Positions 42,775 to 52,189 of a stretch of 64,000 bases of DNA are shown one piece after another. The stretch covers positions 1 to 64,000 of the forward strand of contig CATXUX010000004.1 in assembly GCA_958402795.1 (NCBI GenBank). The letters run 5' to 3'. A program made the position numbers and the translations under genes. Origin of the DNA: an uncultured Lachnospiraceae bacterium. Lineage in GTDB: Bacteria > Bacillota > Clostridia > Lachnospirales > Lachnospiraceae. Below the pieces are notes generated by a model, which worked only from the letters and a program-made list of their open reading frames with translations, ran no database searches and was not told the DNA's origin. Position 1 is the first letter of the stretch. The number at the start of each line of letters is the position of its first letter.

Positions 42775-43971
42775 TTATTTTCCGGCATTTTTTGGCCTTT
42801 TGCGATATTCGTTTGGCGTAATCCCATACTTTTTCTTAAATACATTCTGAAAATAAGCCTGACTTGAGAAGCAAAGATAATTACTGATCTCACTGATCGA
42901 TTTGTCAGTGTACGTCAGTAAGGACTTTGCTTCTTCCAGTTTGCACCGCATAATAAATTCATTCATAGAAAATCCCAGTTCTTTTTTAAAACTTCTGGAT
43001 ATATAAGAACGGCTCTTCCCTACATGGTTTGCGACATCTTCCACCGAAACCGGCTGATTTGTGTGATGTTGGATGTATTGGATACATTTATAAATATCCG
43101 AAGTCGCATCAAAAGGAATCTGCGCCTGTGCCACCCTGTTCGTAAAATCCAGAAGCATATTGTACTGCAGGCGGTTCAACGCATCTACATTCTGTAGTTT
43201 TTCTCCCTCCTGAATATACACATCACTGAGCTGATAAGCGGATTCAATATCCAGTCCGCCTTCAATGGCACAGCGGGTTGCCAGAGTTACAGATACAATC
43301 AGCATATTTTTTGCCTGACGTAATGTGTTATCTGCAACCTGTCCTTCCTGAAGAGAAAAAGCGTTTGAAAAGAATTTCTTCAATCCAACAGTATTTCCGG
43401 TGCGGATATAATCCAGAAAGATTTGTTCATAATGATACGTGTTGTGAAATCGTTCTGTTTCTTTTGCTTCGTAAATATTGGCAGAATGGATGGAAGCGAT
43501 TGGAATGCTCTTGTCATCAGAGTGCAGACCGAGATAAGTTTCTATATCGATGGATTCCCTGAATAATTCCTGATACAGAAGTGCAAGAAAATGGCAGAAC
43601 TGGTGAAAGGAAAACATCGGGGTAAACTGGTAAAACTCTGTCAGTTGTTCTTTATATTCTAATGGAATCGCATATTCTTTCATAAGGTTCCGAATGGAGG
43701 CGGAAGAGGGTTGGTTACTGATCACCGGACCAATCAGAACCCGGCATCCGGTCTGTGGGTTTTGAACCAGTCCAAAATACTGAAATTCCTTTGTGATCAG
43801 GTAAGAAACCGGGCGTTGCTCTTCTAAAAGCTTGTGCAGATACGGTGTTGCCAGATCGAAAGAAAAATCTGCATTGGGCAGGACTAATTCCAGTTGGTCA
43901 TTTTTATAATAATGCATGGGAAGGTAGGTGCAGTTGTAAAGTGTCTGGCAAAATGCAGAAATGGAATCCAT
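42775..43971 (-). CDS. AraC-family regulator of the rhamnoside locus
   Basis: A 398-residue regulator. The N-terminal 290 residues are a non-cupin sensor of the clostridial AraC type; the C-terminal domain has two helix-turn-helix motifs (VEDVANHVGKSRSYISRSFKK and ISEISNYLCFSSQAYFQNVFKK) and the GITPNEYRK signature. It is divergent from the GH78 gene with a 148-bp gap that holds the 22-bp element shared with the symporter promoter, so it probably activates both. Target is inferred. Confidence 0.9.
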   Translation of the reverse strand: MDSISAFCQTLYNCTYLPMHYYKNDQLELVLPNADFSFDLATPYLHKLLEEQRPVSYLITKEFQYFGLVQNPQTGCRVLIGPVISNQPSSASIRNLMKEYAIPLEYKEQLTEFYQFTPMFSFHQFCHFLALLYQELFRESIDIETYLGLHSDDKSIPIASIHSANIYEAKETERFHNTYHYEQIFLDYIRTGNTVGLKKFFSNAFSLQEGQVADNTLRQAKNMLIVSVTLATRCAIEGGLDIESAYQLSDVYIQEGEKLQNVDALNRLQYNMLLDFTNRVAQAQIPFDATSDIYKCIQYIQHHTNQPVSVEDVANHVGKSRSYISRSFKKELGFSMNEFIMRCKLEEAKSLLTYTDKSISEISNYLCFSSQAYFQNVFKKKYGITPNEYRKRPKNAGK

Positions 43972-44015
43972 ATCGAGTTCTCCTTTAAAATAGCAAATGT
44001 AAATATATTTATAGA

Positions 44016-44053
44016 CACAATATTACAATATAAAGCATAAAAATACAATACAA
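44016..44053 (+). promoter_or_regulatory. Shared 22-bp element, copy 1 (before GH78)
   Basis: The 22 bp starting CACAATATTACAATATAAAG are identical to those at 46886; the similarity runs on as AAAA...AATACA. It is the best candidate for an operator of the AraC protein. Confidence 0.8.
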
Positions 44054-44119
44054 ATCTTCAAAAAGAGAATAAGATAAGGCTATAAACGAAAGAAACATTG
44101 TGTAAGAAAGGTGGTTTTT

Positions 44120-46867
44120 ATGCAGATTATCGATTGCAGGGTAGAATATCGGAAGAATCCGATCGGACTGGACGTTTTAAAACCAAGATTTTCATGGAAA
44201 CTGGAATCAGACAAACCGGATACGATGCAGACGGGATACCAGATTCAGGTGATTTCAGAAGGCAAGATGATATGGGACTGCGGGCACAGAAAGTCGGATC
44301 AGTCGGTATTGGTGGAATACGGCGGTCTTCCGCTGGAGGCAGAAACGCTGTACGAATACCGTGTCACAGTGTGGGATAATCATGGTGAAATGGCTGCGGC
44401 TGACGGAAGCTTTGAGACCGGATTGCTTTCAGGTAAAAATTTTACGGCGCAGTGGATCACACACTCATTTGCAAAAGAAGAAACGGCATGTCCCGTATTT
44501 ACAAAAAAAGTGTCCTTAAAAAAGCCGGTGAAACAGGCGAGAATTTATGCAACGGCGCTGGGCGTGTATGAAATATCGATGAACGGGAAGAAGGCGGGAG
44601 ACACATTTTTTGCACCGGGCTGGACGAACTATAAAAAGCGGCTGCAGTACCAGACTTATGATGTGACAGAACTGTTGGATCAGGATAACGTTCTGGAGAT
44701 TATGGTCGGAAATGGATGGTACAAAGGAATTTTTGGCTTTACCTGTACACCGGACAATTATGGAGAGCGTACAGCAGTGCTTGCAGAGCTCCATGTGCTA
44801 TATGAAGACGGAACAAAAGAAATCATCGGAACAGATACAAGCTGGAAAGTAAAAACCGGACCGGTCCGGTATAGCGAGATTTATATGGGAGAGACCATTG
44901 ACAGTACTTTTCTAAGCGATGAAGCCGCGGATGCGGAACCATTTTCTTATCCGATGGAAAATCTGACTGCGCAGGAATCCGAACCGGTGCGGATTACAAA
45001 ACGGACTCCGGCAAAGGAATTGATCCTGACGCCGAAAGGCGAGAAGGTTCTTGATTTTGGACAGAATATGGCAGGAATCGTAGAAGTAAAGGTTCAAGGG
45101 GCAAAAGGACAGAAAGTAGTGATCCGCCATGCAGAGATACTGGATAAGGACGGAAATTTTTATCCGGAAACACTGCGTCAGGCAAAGTCGACGGATACCT
45201 TTATCTGTGACGGAACAGAGCAGACATTTTTACCGCATTTTACATTTCACGGATTCCGGTATATCTGCGTGGAAGGACTGGAAGAGGTGAATCCGGGCGA
45301 TTTTACCGCCTGTACATTACATACCGATATGAAGGCGACCGGAAGTTTTACCTGCTCGAATGAACTGGTAAATCAATTACAAAGTAATATCCAGTGGGGG
45401 CAGCGCAGTAATTTCCTCGATATTCCGACAGACTGCCCGCAGCGTGACGAGCGGCTCGGATGGACCGGAGACGCGCAGGTGTTCAGTAAAACAGCGTCTT
45501 ATAATATGGAAACCGCCTTGTTTTTCAAAAAGTGGCTGCGGGATCTGAAAAGCGAACAGACAAAAGAATTTGGCCCGCCGCATGTAGTGCCGAACATTTT
45601 ATCCGATCAGGAGGCAGCCGCCGCATGGAGCGATGCGGCAACGATCATCCCGTGGACTGTGTATCAGGTGTTTGGTGATAAGCAGGTTCTGGAAGAACAA
45701 TATGATAGCATGAAAGGCTATGTAGATTATATTACGGAACATTGCGGAGAAAACGGTCTGTGGCAGACCGGGTATCAGTATGGAGACTGGCTGGCACTGG
45801 ACAAAGAAGAAGGTGCGGACCGGACTGGGGCGACGGATAAATATCTGGTGGCAAATGCATATTATGCGTATTCCACGGATATTGTGAGGAAGACGGCGCA
45901 GATCCTTGAGCAGGATGAAGATGTACGGAAGTATGGGAAATTGTATGAAAATATTGTGAGATTGTTTCGAGAAGAATACATTACCAGAACTGGAAGAATG
46001 GTCAGTGAAACCCAGACCGGATGTGTGCTGGCATTGTATTTTGGACTGTCTGAGGAAAAACACCGCGCACGGATCGCAAAGTCACTGGAAACCAATATCG
46101 CGAATCACAAAAATCATTTGTCAACCGGATTTGTGGGAACACCATATCTGTGTCATGTATTGTCAGAAAATGGAATGCATGACCTTGCCGGTACGATCTT
46201 CCTGAAAGAAGATTATCCGTCATGGCTGTATGCGGTAAAACGCGGAGCTACGACGATCTGGGAGCGCTGGAACTCCATTATGCCGGATGGAAGTTTTGAT
46301 GAATCTGGGATGAACAGTCTGAATCATTATGCATACGGCTCCATTGGTGACTGGATGTATGAGAAACTGGCTGGAATCAATCCGGCAAAACCGGGTTATA
46401 AAGAAATCCGGATCCAGCCGAGATTTATCAAGGGAATTACAAGTGTGGATGCATCGTTTGATTCCGTCTATGGAGTGATCCGGAGTGCATGGAGCTGCAA
46501 AGAGGGAAAAATCGTGATTGATGTGACAATTCCTGCAAATACGACTGCGCAAATCGTGCTTCCGGAAAAAGAAGAAGTGCTGGAGGTCGGTTCTGGCTAT
46601 TGGCATTACGAATATGATACGGATACGGAGCTGGAATTGGATCGGTTTACCATGGATATGACGCTGGGCGCGCTGATTCAGGAACCGCTGGCGGTGGAAC
46701 TGTTTGATCAGTATATCCCGGGGATGCTGGATGGTCCGATGATTGAATTTGCTTATGGAATGACGATCAGTGAACTGACAGCCGTGATGCCGCCGGAGGG
46801 AACAGAAGTTTTTCAAGCGGTGTTGAAAGCGCTGAACCGTAGCAGTTCAGATAAGTCTGAGGTATAG
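44120..46867 (+). CDS. Alpha-L-rhamnosidase, glycoside hydrolase family 78
   Basis: A 915-residue enzyme that removes terminal L-rhamnose from glycosides. Domain order: fibronectin-like start (EYRKNPIGLDVLKPRFSWKL), rhamnosidase N domain (ARIYATALGVYEISMNGKKAGD), CBM67-like part (GQNMAGIVEVKV), the (alpha/alpha)6 barrel with DIPTDCPQRDERLGWTGDAQ (general acid region), and the C-terminal beta domain. The last ~75 residues (DRFTMDMTLGALIQEPLAV onward) are an extra helical tail also seen in GH3 enzymes. No signal peptide, so it acts in the cytoplasm after uptake. ATG at 44120 behind AAAGGTGG. Confidence 0.95.
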   Translation: MQIIDCRVEYRKNPIGLDVLKPRFSWKLESDKPDTMQTGYQIQVISEGKMIWDCGHRKSDQSVLVEYGGLPLEAETLYEYRVTVWDNHGEMAAADGSFETGLLSGKNFTAQWITHSFAKEETACPVFTKKVSLKKPVKQARIYATALGVYEISMNGKKAGDTFFAPGWTNYKKRLQYQTYDVTELLDQDNVLEIMVGNGWYKGIFGFTCTPDNYGERTAVLAELHVLYEDGTKEIIGTDTSWKVKTGPVRYSEIYMGETIDSTFLSDEAADAEPFSYPMENLTAQESEPVRITKRTPAKELILTPKGEKVLDFGQNMAGIVEVKVQGAKGQKVVIRHAEILDKDGNFYPETLRQAKSTDTFICDGTEQTFLPHFTFHGFRYICVEGLEEVNPGDFTACTLHTDMKATGSFTCSNELVNQLQSNIQWGQRSNFLDIPTDCPQRDERLGWTGDAQVFSKTASYNMETALFFKKWLRDLKSEQTKEFGPPHVVPNILSDQEAAAAWSDAATIIPWTVYQVFGDKQVLEEQYDSMKGYVDYITEHCGENGLWQTGYQYGDWLALDKEEGADRTGATDKYLVANAYYAYSTDIVRKTAQILEQDEDVRKYGKLYENIVRLFREEYITRTGRMVSETQTGCVLALYFGLSEEKHRARIAKSLETNIANHKNHLSTGFVGTPYLCHVLSENGMHDLAGTIFLKEDYPSWLYAVKRGATTIWERWNSIMPDGSFDESGMNSLNHYAYGSIGDWMYEKLAGINPAKPGYKEIRIQPRFIKGITSVDASFDSVYGVIRSAWSCKEGKIVIDVTIPANTTAQIVLPEKEEVLEVGSGYWHYEYDTDTELELDRFTMDMTLGALIQEPLAVELFDQYIPGMLDGPMIEFAYGMTISELTAVMPPEGTEVFQAVLKALNRSSSDKSEV

Positions 46868-46885
46868 TAAAGAATCAAAGAGATG

Positions 46886-46923
46886 CACAATATTACAATA
46901 TAAAGCACAAAACTGTAATACAG
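46886..46923 (+). promoter_or_regulatory. Shared 22-bp element, copy 2 (before the symporter)
   Basis: Identical over 22 bp to the element at 44016, in the same orientation and about 120 bp before the symporter start (the first copy is about 100 bp before GH78). Confidence 0.8.
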
Positions 46924-47006
46924 AAAAGTAAATTGACAATATAATAAACTTACAAAATGAATCAGAGGAGTATTCAAAGGATGATTTTAAGAAAGAGAGG
47001 GACATT

Positions 47007-48398
47007 ATGGCAAAGGAATTAGGAAAAGATAAGTTTGGAGTGCAGCGTACCATGCGGAGAAAGGATTTCTTCGGGGATTCGCTTGGGCAGTTCGCGTTGA
47101 ATGCAATGAGCGGTCTGGTAGGTCAGATGACCTATTTTTACACTGATAAAGTCGGCGTGGCGGCAGGTACGGTTGCAACGATACTGCTGATCTGTAAGAT
47201 CGTAGATGCGTTTACCGATCTGATCATGGGAAATATCGTGGATCACACAAAACCGGGGAAAGAAAAATACCGTCCGTGGCTTATAAAAGCGGGAATACCG
47301 GCAGGAATACTTACAGTTCTGATGTTTACGGTTCCGAAAGGAAGTTCCGGACTTCAGATCGCATATCTGCTGATTACAAATTTACTCTTTACCGCAGTGG
47401 CGTTTACGGCAATCAGTATTCCGTATGGATCGTTGATGATTGTAAGAACGAACAGTCAGGAAGAGCGCGGACGGATGGGAACGTGGAGAGCAGCGGCAGG
47501 CTATGTTTCCGGTATGATCATTGCTGTTGCAATTATTCCGATCACCAATCTGCTTGGCGGCACGCAGAGCGCCTGGGTGAAGTTTGGCGCGATTGCAGGC
47601 GCTCTGTGCGTACTGGCATTTTTGATCTGCTATAAAACAAGCAAAGAAACACCGCAGACAGAGGATGACATCGCGGCTGCCGAAGAGGAAGAAGAGGCAG
47701 TACCGTTTAAAGAAGCAATTGTCAAGCTGTTTAAAAACAAATACTGGGTGATGATCCTTGTGATGAATTTCCTTGTAAATATTTTATACGGACTTTCCAA
47801 TTCTTCTGGTACATATTATGCAAAATGGATCTATGGCAACGACAACCTGATGGGCATCATGGGCGCGGTCGGAATGATCCCTACACTGATCGGATTTATT
47901 GCGGTAGGGCCGATGATCAAGCACCTGGGGGTTACGAAGACATTAAAGGTTTCCTTTGCAATCGGATTTCTGGCAAATATCGTGAGAATCATCAATCCGT
48001 ATCATTTTGTGTTCAACGTGGTAATGGGATGCTTCGGAACCTTTGCCAATATTCCGATGATGTGCCTGATGGGTGTTATGACGGGAATGTCGATTGACTA
48101 TAACGAGTACAAATACGGAAAGAAAATGGTGGCAAGCTCCAATGCGGCATCCAGCTTTGGGTGTAAGGTCGGAAGCGGTCTCGGAGCATCTGTGATCGGC
48201 TGGTGTCTGGCAGTCGCTTCCTATGATGCGACATTGACAGTGGCGACAGAAGCAACGAAGCAGGCAATATTTACATTTTCCATTTATCTTCCCGCCATTA
48301 TGTTCGCAGTGCTGTTCATTATGAGCTGCAAATTCGATTTGGAGGCAAGACTGCCGAAGTTAAGAGAAGAAATCGCAAAACGTAAAGCAGCACAGTAA
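47007..48398 (+). CDS. GPH-family symporter, probable rhamnoside importer
   Basis: A 463-residue glycoside-pentoside-hexuronide symporter with about 12 segments. Marks: FFGDSLGQFALNAMSG, CKIVDAFTDLIMGNIVDHTKPGK and ISIPYGSLMIVRTNSQEERGRMGTWR. An acidic loop (EDDIAAAEEEEEAVPF) lies in the middle. Placed between GH78 and GH3 genes and sharing an operator candidate with GH78, it likely imports rhamnosylated plant glycosides. Substrate inferred from context. Confidence 0.92.
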   Translation: MAKELGKDKFGVQRTMRRKDFFGDSLGQFALNAMSGLVGQMTYFYTDKVGVAAGTVATILLICKIVDAFTDLIMGNIVDHTKPGKEKYRPWLIKAGIPAGILTVLMFTVPKGSSGLQIAYLLITNLLFTAVAFTAISIPYGSLMIVRTNSQEERGRMGTWRAAAGYVSGMIIAVAIIPITNLLGGTQSAWVKFGAIAGALCVLAFLICYKTSKETPQTEDDIAAAEEEEEAVPFKEAIVKLFKNKYWVMILVMNFLVNILYGLSNSSGTYYAKWIYGNDNLMGIMGAVGMIPTLIGFIAVGPMIKHLGVTKTLKVSFAIGFLANIVRIINPYHFVFNVVMGCFGTFANIPMMCLMGVMTGMSIDYNEYKYGKKMVASSNAASSFGCKVGSGLGASVIGWCLAVASYDATLTVATEATKQAIFTFSIYLPAIMFAVLFIMSCKFDLEARLPKLREEIAKRKAAQ

Positions 48399-48444
48399 TA
48401 CAAGAGGCCAGGGGAAGAACGGTTGTTAAAAAGCAAGTTTGCAT

Positions 48445-48470
48445 ATGGCAGTTACAGAAGTAGCTGCCAT
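48445..48470 (+). other. Stable hairpin between symporter and GH3 genes
   Basis: ATGGCAGTTAC and GTAGCTGCCAT form an 11-bp stem (one G-U) with loop AGAA. No T run follows; the GH3 ribosome site is a few bases away. It may set relative expression or mRNA processing. Confidence 0.6.
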
Positions 48471-48493
48471 GATTGATAAGGAGGCGCAGCAAA

Positions 48494-50842
48494 ATGAATC
48501 AGATCAAAGAAATGATTTCGAAAATGACGCTGGAAGATAAGGTAAAGTTGTGTTCGGGTGCAGATTTTTGGGGAACAGAAGAGATGGGAGCGTATGGAAT
48601 ACCGAAAATATACTGTTCGGACGGACCGAACGGGTTGCGAAGACAGCTCGGCGAGGCGGATCATCTTGGGGTAAATAACAGTGAACCGGCGACGTGTTTT
48701 CCGGCTGCATGTACTACCGGCTCTACATGGAATCCGGAGCTGGCGGAAGAAATCGGAAAAGCAATCGGTGAGGAAGCGCTGGAGCTTCAGACAGATGTGG
48801 TGCTGGGACCCGGAGTAAATATCAAGAGAAATCCATTGTGCGGAAGAAATTTTGAATATTTCAGTGAGGATCCTGTTCTGGCCGGAGTCATGGGAACCGC
48901 ATGGGTAAAAGGCTGTGAAGGAACCGGAAGAGGAACCAGTGTAAAGCATTTTGCCGGAAATAATCAAGAAACAGAGCGGCTGCTCTCTGACAGTCTGATC
49001 GATGAGCGGACACTGCGGGAAATCTATCTGAAACCATTTGAAATGGTGGTGAAGGAAGGAAAGCCGGCAACGGTTATGTGTTCCTACAATAAAATAAACG
49101 GTACATATTTAAGCGAAAATATGGAGATTACGAAAAAAATCCTGCGGGATGAATGGAAATTTGACGGAATTGTGGTGACGGACTGGGGCGCCATGAACGA
49201 CCGGGTGAAAGCTTTTGAAGCCGGTGTGGAACTGGAGATGCCGTCCAGTGCAGGCTTTTTTGACCAGGCGGTGATAGACGCAGTGAAAAACGGGGAACTG
49301 CCGGAGAAACGGATTGATGAATGCGTGGAAAGACTGCTTGCGCTGATCTTTGCAAAAGTGAAAGGGCGAAAAGACGGATATCATTTTGAGCGGGAGGCAC
49401 ATCACCGCATTGCAAGAAAAGCAGCGGAAGAAGGAGCCGTGCTGTTAAAGAATGAAGAGCAGATTCTTCCGCTTCAAAAGGGTTGCAGGATTGCTCTGCT
49501 TGGAGCAATGGCAAAGGAGAGCAGATATCAGGGGGCGGGGTCTTCCCATATCAATCCAACTAGGCTGGTATCCATTACAGACGCTCTTGAGGCAGAAGGC
49601 ATGGAATATTGCTATGCTCCGGGATATGAAATTAACGGCGCGGAAAATGAAGCGTATTTGGACGAAGCAGCAGAACTTGCAAGGCGATGTGAGATCGCTG
49701 TGGTCGTAGCAGGACTCCCGCCGGAATTCGAATCGGAAGGCTATGACAGGACGCATATGTGTATGCCAAAATCCCATGTGGAGCTGATCGAGCGTACTGC
49801 CTGTGCAAATCCCAATACGATCGTAGTCCTGTGTGCAGGTTCTCCGGTGGAAATGCCGTGGATTGAAAAGGTAAAAGCGGTGCTGCATCTGTATCTGGGC
49901 GGACAGGCAATGGGAGAAGCTTGTGTAAACTTGCTTTATGGAAAGGTAACTCCAAGTGGAAAACTTGCGGAAACGTATCCGATTTCTTATCAGGATGTAC
50001 CTTCTTCGGACACTTATGGTATCAATCCAAGACAGGTGGAATATGCGGAAGGAATTTATGTGGGATACCGCTATTATCAGAAAGCAGGAATGAAAGTCAG
50101 GTTCCCGTTTGGATATGGCCTAAGTTATACGAGCTTTGTCTATTCTGAGATAGAGAAAAAAGAAGATGTCGTTTCCTGTACAATAAAAAATGTGGGAGAC
50201 TATGACGGCGCGGAGATTGTTCAGCTTTATATTGCAGACAAGACAGGGCATACGTATCGTCCGGTCCGTGAATTGAAAGCGTTCAAGAAAGTATTTTTAA
50301 AGGCGGGAGAGGAAACACGGATTGCATTTCAGATTACAGAGGATATGTTTTCTTATTATAATACAGAGAAAGCAGGCTGGTCACATGTAAGAGGAGCGTA
50401 TGAAATCCAGATCGGAGCATCCAGTGAAGATATCCGTCTGATCTGTCCGGTGATTTTACAAGACGGTGAAAATGCGGCTGACATTAATGTAAGAGAAAAT
50501 CTGCCGACGTGGTATGCACAACCGGAAGGAAAACAATCAACCGCCGATTTTGAAAAACTGTACGGCAGGAAAATCAATCCGTACCGGCAGCCGAAAGTGG
50601 GAGAATTTACGATTATGAGTACGCTAAATGATATGAAAGACAGCGTTGCAGCACAACAGATGCTGGCAGCAATCCGCCAGTCGATAGGCGCACCGGCAGA
50701 GGGAGAAGTCAGTCAGGAAATACAGTTCCTGCTTGAGACTACCGCGAATACACCCCTTCGGCGTCTGGCGCAGCAGAGTGGCGGTATGACGCCGGTTACT
50801 GTGCTGGAAAGCATCGTGGAAGCGGCAAATGCAGGATATTGA
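48494..50842 (+). CDS. Beta-glucosidase-type glycoside hydrolase family 3
   Basis: A 782-residue GH3 enzyme. The TIM barrel shows CSDGPNGLR, GPGVNIKRNPLCGRNFEYFSEDP, SVKHFAGNNQE and the nucleophile D230 in VVTDWGAM; the alpha/beta sandwich follows (VVVAGLPPEFESEGYDR with the acid/base Glu region), then a fibronectin III-like domain (VRFPFGYGLSYTSF). The last ~85 residues (FTIMSTLNDMKDS..., GGMTPVTVLESIVEAAN) form an extra helical tail like the one in the GH78 protein. No signal peptide. It would act on beta-glucosides left after rhamnose removal. ATG at 48494 after AAGGAGG. Confidence 0.94.
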   Translation: MNQIKEMISKMTLEDKVKLCSGADFWGTEEMGAYGIPKIYCSDGPNGLRRQLGEADHLGVNNSEPATCFPAACTTGSTWNPELAEEIGKAIGEEALELQTDVVLGPGVNIKRNPLCGRNFEYFSEDPVLAGVMGTAWVKGCEGTGRGTSVKHFAGNNQETERLLSDSLIDERTLREIYLKPFEMVVKEGKPATVMCSYNKINGTYLSENMEITKKILRDEWKFDGIVVTDWGAMNDRVKAFEAGVELEMPSSAGFFDQAVIDAVKNGELPEKRIDECVERLLALIFAKVKGRKDGYHFEREAHHRIARKAAEEGAVLLKNEEQILPLQKGCRIALLGAMAKESRYQGAGSSHINPTRLVSITDALEAEGMEYCYAPGYEINGAENEAYLDEAAELARRCEIAVVVAGLPPEFESEGYDRTHMCMPKSHVELIERTACANPNTIVVLCAGSPVEMPWIEKVKAVLHLYLGGQAMGEACVNLLYGKVTPSGKLAETYPISYQDVPSSDTYGINPRQVEYAEGIYVGYRYYQKAGMKVRFPFGYGLSYTSFVYSEIEKKEDVVSCTIKNVGDYDGAEIVQLYIADKTGHTYRPVRELKAFKKVFLKAGEETRIAFQITEDMFSYYNTEKAGWSHVRGAYEIQIGASSEDIRLICPVILQDGENAADINVRENLPTWYAQPEGKQSTADFEKLYGRKINPYRQPKVGEFTIMSTLNDMKDSVAAQQMLAAIRQSIGAPAEGEVSQEIQFLLETTANTPLRRLAQQSGGMTPVTVLESIVEAANAGY

Positions 50843-50900
50843 TTAGCGTGGGCATAGGACTAATTAATGTTATACTAAGGAAAAATGTGAAGGAATCAAG

Positions 50901-52081
50901 ATGAAAGAATTCAAAAACAGAAGAAATCCGGTCTTGCCTTTAGAATACCATATCCCGGACAGCGAAGCACACGTCATGCCGGACGGCAGTCTCTTATCCA
51001 GAAAATGCTGGAAGAGGCTGCAGCAAACGGTACAGATATGAAGGAAGCATTTGAAAAAGAGGGCGAACAGGAAAAGCCGGCACTTCTTTTTGCGCCGGAC
51101 TGCTTATACCGTGACGGGAAATATTACCTTTATTTCTGTATGTCAGATGACAGCGAAGGGGTTGCTGTGTCCGATCAGCCGGAAGGTCCGTTTGCCAATC
51201 CGGTACAGCTTCCGTGCGGCGGTATTGATCCGGCAATCTTTATTGATGATGACGGACAGGCATATTATTACTGGGGACAGTTGTTTTCCCATGGCGTCAA
51301 AATGAATGCAGATATGATGTCATTTGACAGGGACAGTATTGTAGATAACCTGGTGACAGAAGAGAAACATTTCTTCCACGAAGGATCTTCCATGCGGAAA
51401 ATTGGTGATACATATTATTATGTCTATGCGGATATGGAACGTGGAAAACCGACTTCACTGGGATATTCTACAAGCAAGTCTCCGCTGGGGCCATTCCGGT
51501 ATCAGGGAATCATTATTGATAATGCGGAATGTGATCCTGCAAGCTGGAATAATCATGGGTCGATTGAATGTGTGAACGGACAGTGGTACGTATTCTATCA
51601 TCGCTGCAGCCGCGGGGGGCAGCAGCACAGAAGACTTTGTATTGAACCGATTACGATCAATCCGGATGGAACGATTGATGAAGTGAAAATGACATCACAG
51701 GGAATCGGCGCGCCGTTTGCGCCGGGAGAGAAAATATTCGGATATCAGGCTTGCGGCGTGAAAGGAACGGTGTATATCGGGGTAGATGAGAAGTATGGAT
51801 ACGAAGAAAAACTGATGAATATTTCCGCAGGGGATGAGGCAGTGTTCCGTTATGTAAAGAGTGAAAATACATGGAACAAGATTGAACTGACCTGTGCGGG
51901 AAGCGGAAAAGTCAGGGTGCTGATGAATGGAGAAGAAGCCGGATCTGTGGAAATCGGCGCAGAAAAATCCGTGTTGAAAACGGTGGAAGGGAAGATCCGG
52001 ATGGCTGCCGGGGAATATGAACTGACGCTGCAGTTTGAAAAAGCAGAGGCGCTTGAAATTCTGGAGGTGGTGCTGCAATAA
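50901..52081 (+). pseudogene. Glycoside hydrolase family 43 gene broken by internal deletion
   Basis: An ATG at 50901 behind AAGGA opens MKEFKNRRNPVLPLEYHIP then DSEAHVMPDGSL, the N-terminal blade of GH43 with its catalytic base Asp. At about 50990 the frame breaks: the sequence jumps to QKMLEEAAANGTDMKEAFEK in another frame, skipping the segment that should carry the rest of blades one and two. From there a 358-residue frame continues with FAPDCLYRDGKYYLYFC, GGIDPAIF and a CBM6-like C-terminus ending at 52081. The first frame stops near 51040. The deletion makes the enzyme very unlikely to be active. Confidence 0.82.
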
Positions 52082-52099
52082 ACGGGAAGACTGATTCCG

Positions 52100-52134
52100 C
52101 TCAACAGGAAGCTCCGCCGGAGCTTCCTGTTGAG
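52100..52134. terminator. Perfect 16-bp hairpin after GH43
   Basis: CTCAACAGGAAGCTCC pairs exactly with GGAGCTTCCTGTTGAG around GCC. No T run at either end close by, so it may end both converging transcripts weakly or protect mRNA ends. Confidence 0.6.
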
Positions 52135-52189
52135 ATGCTGGGCAATTCAGGGACTGCTGTTTTTTTACAAAAGATTTTTGCACATTCCA

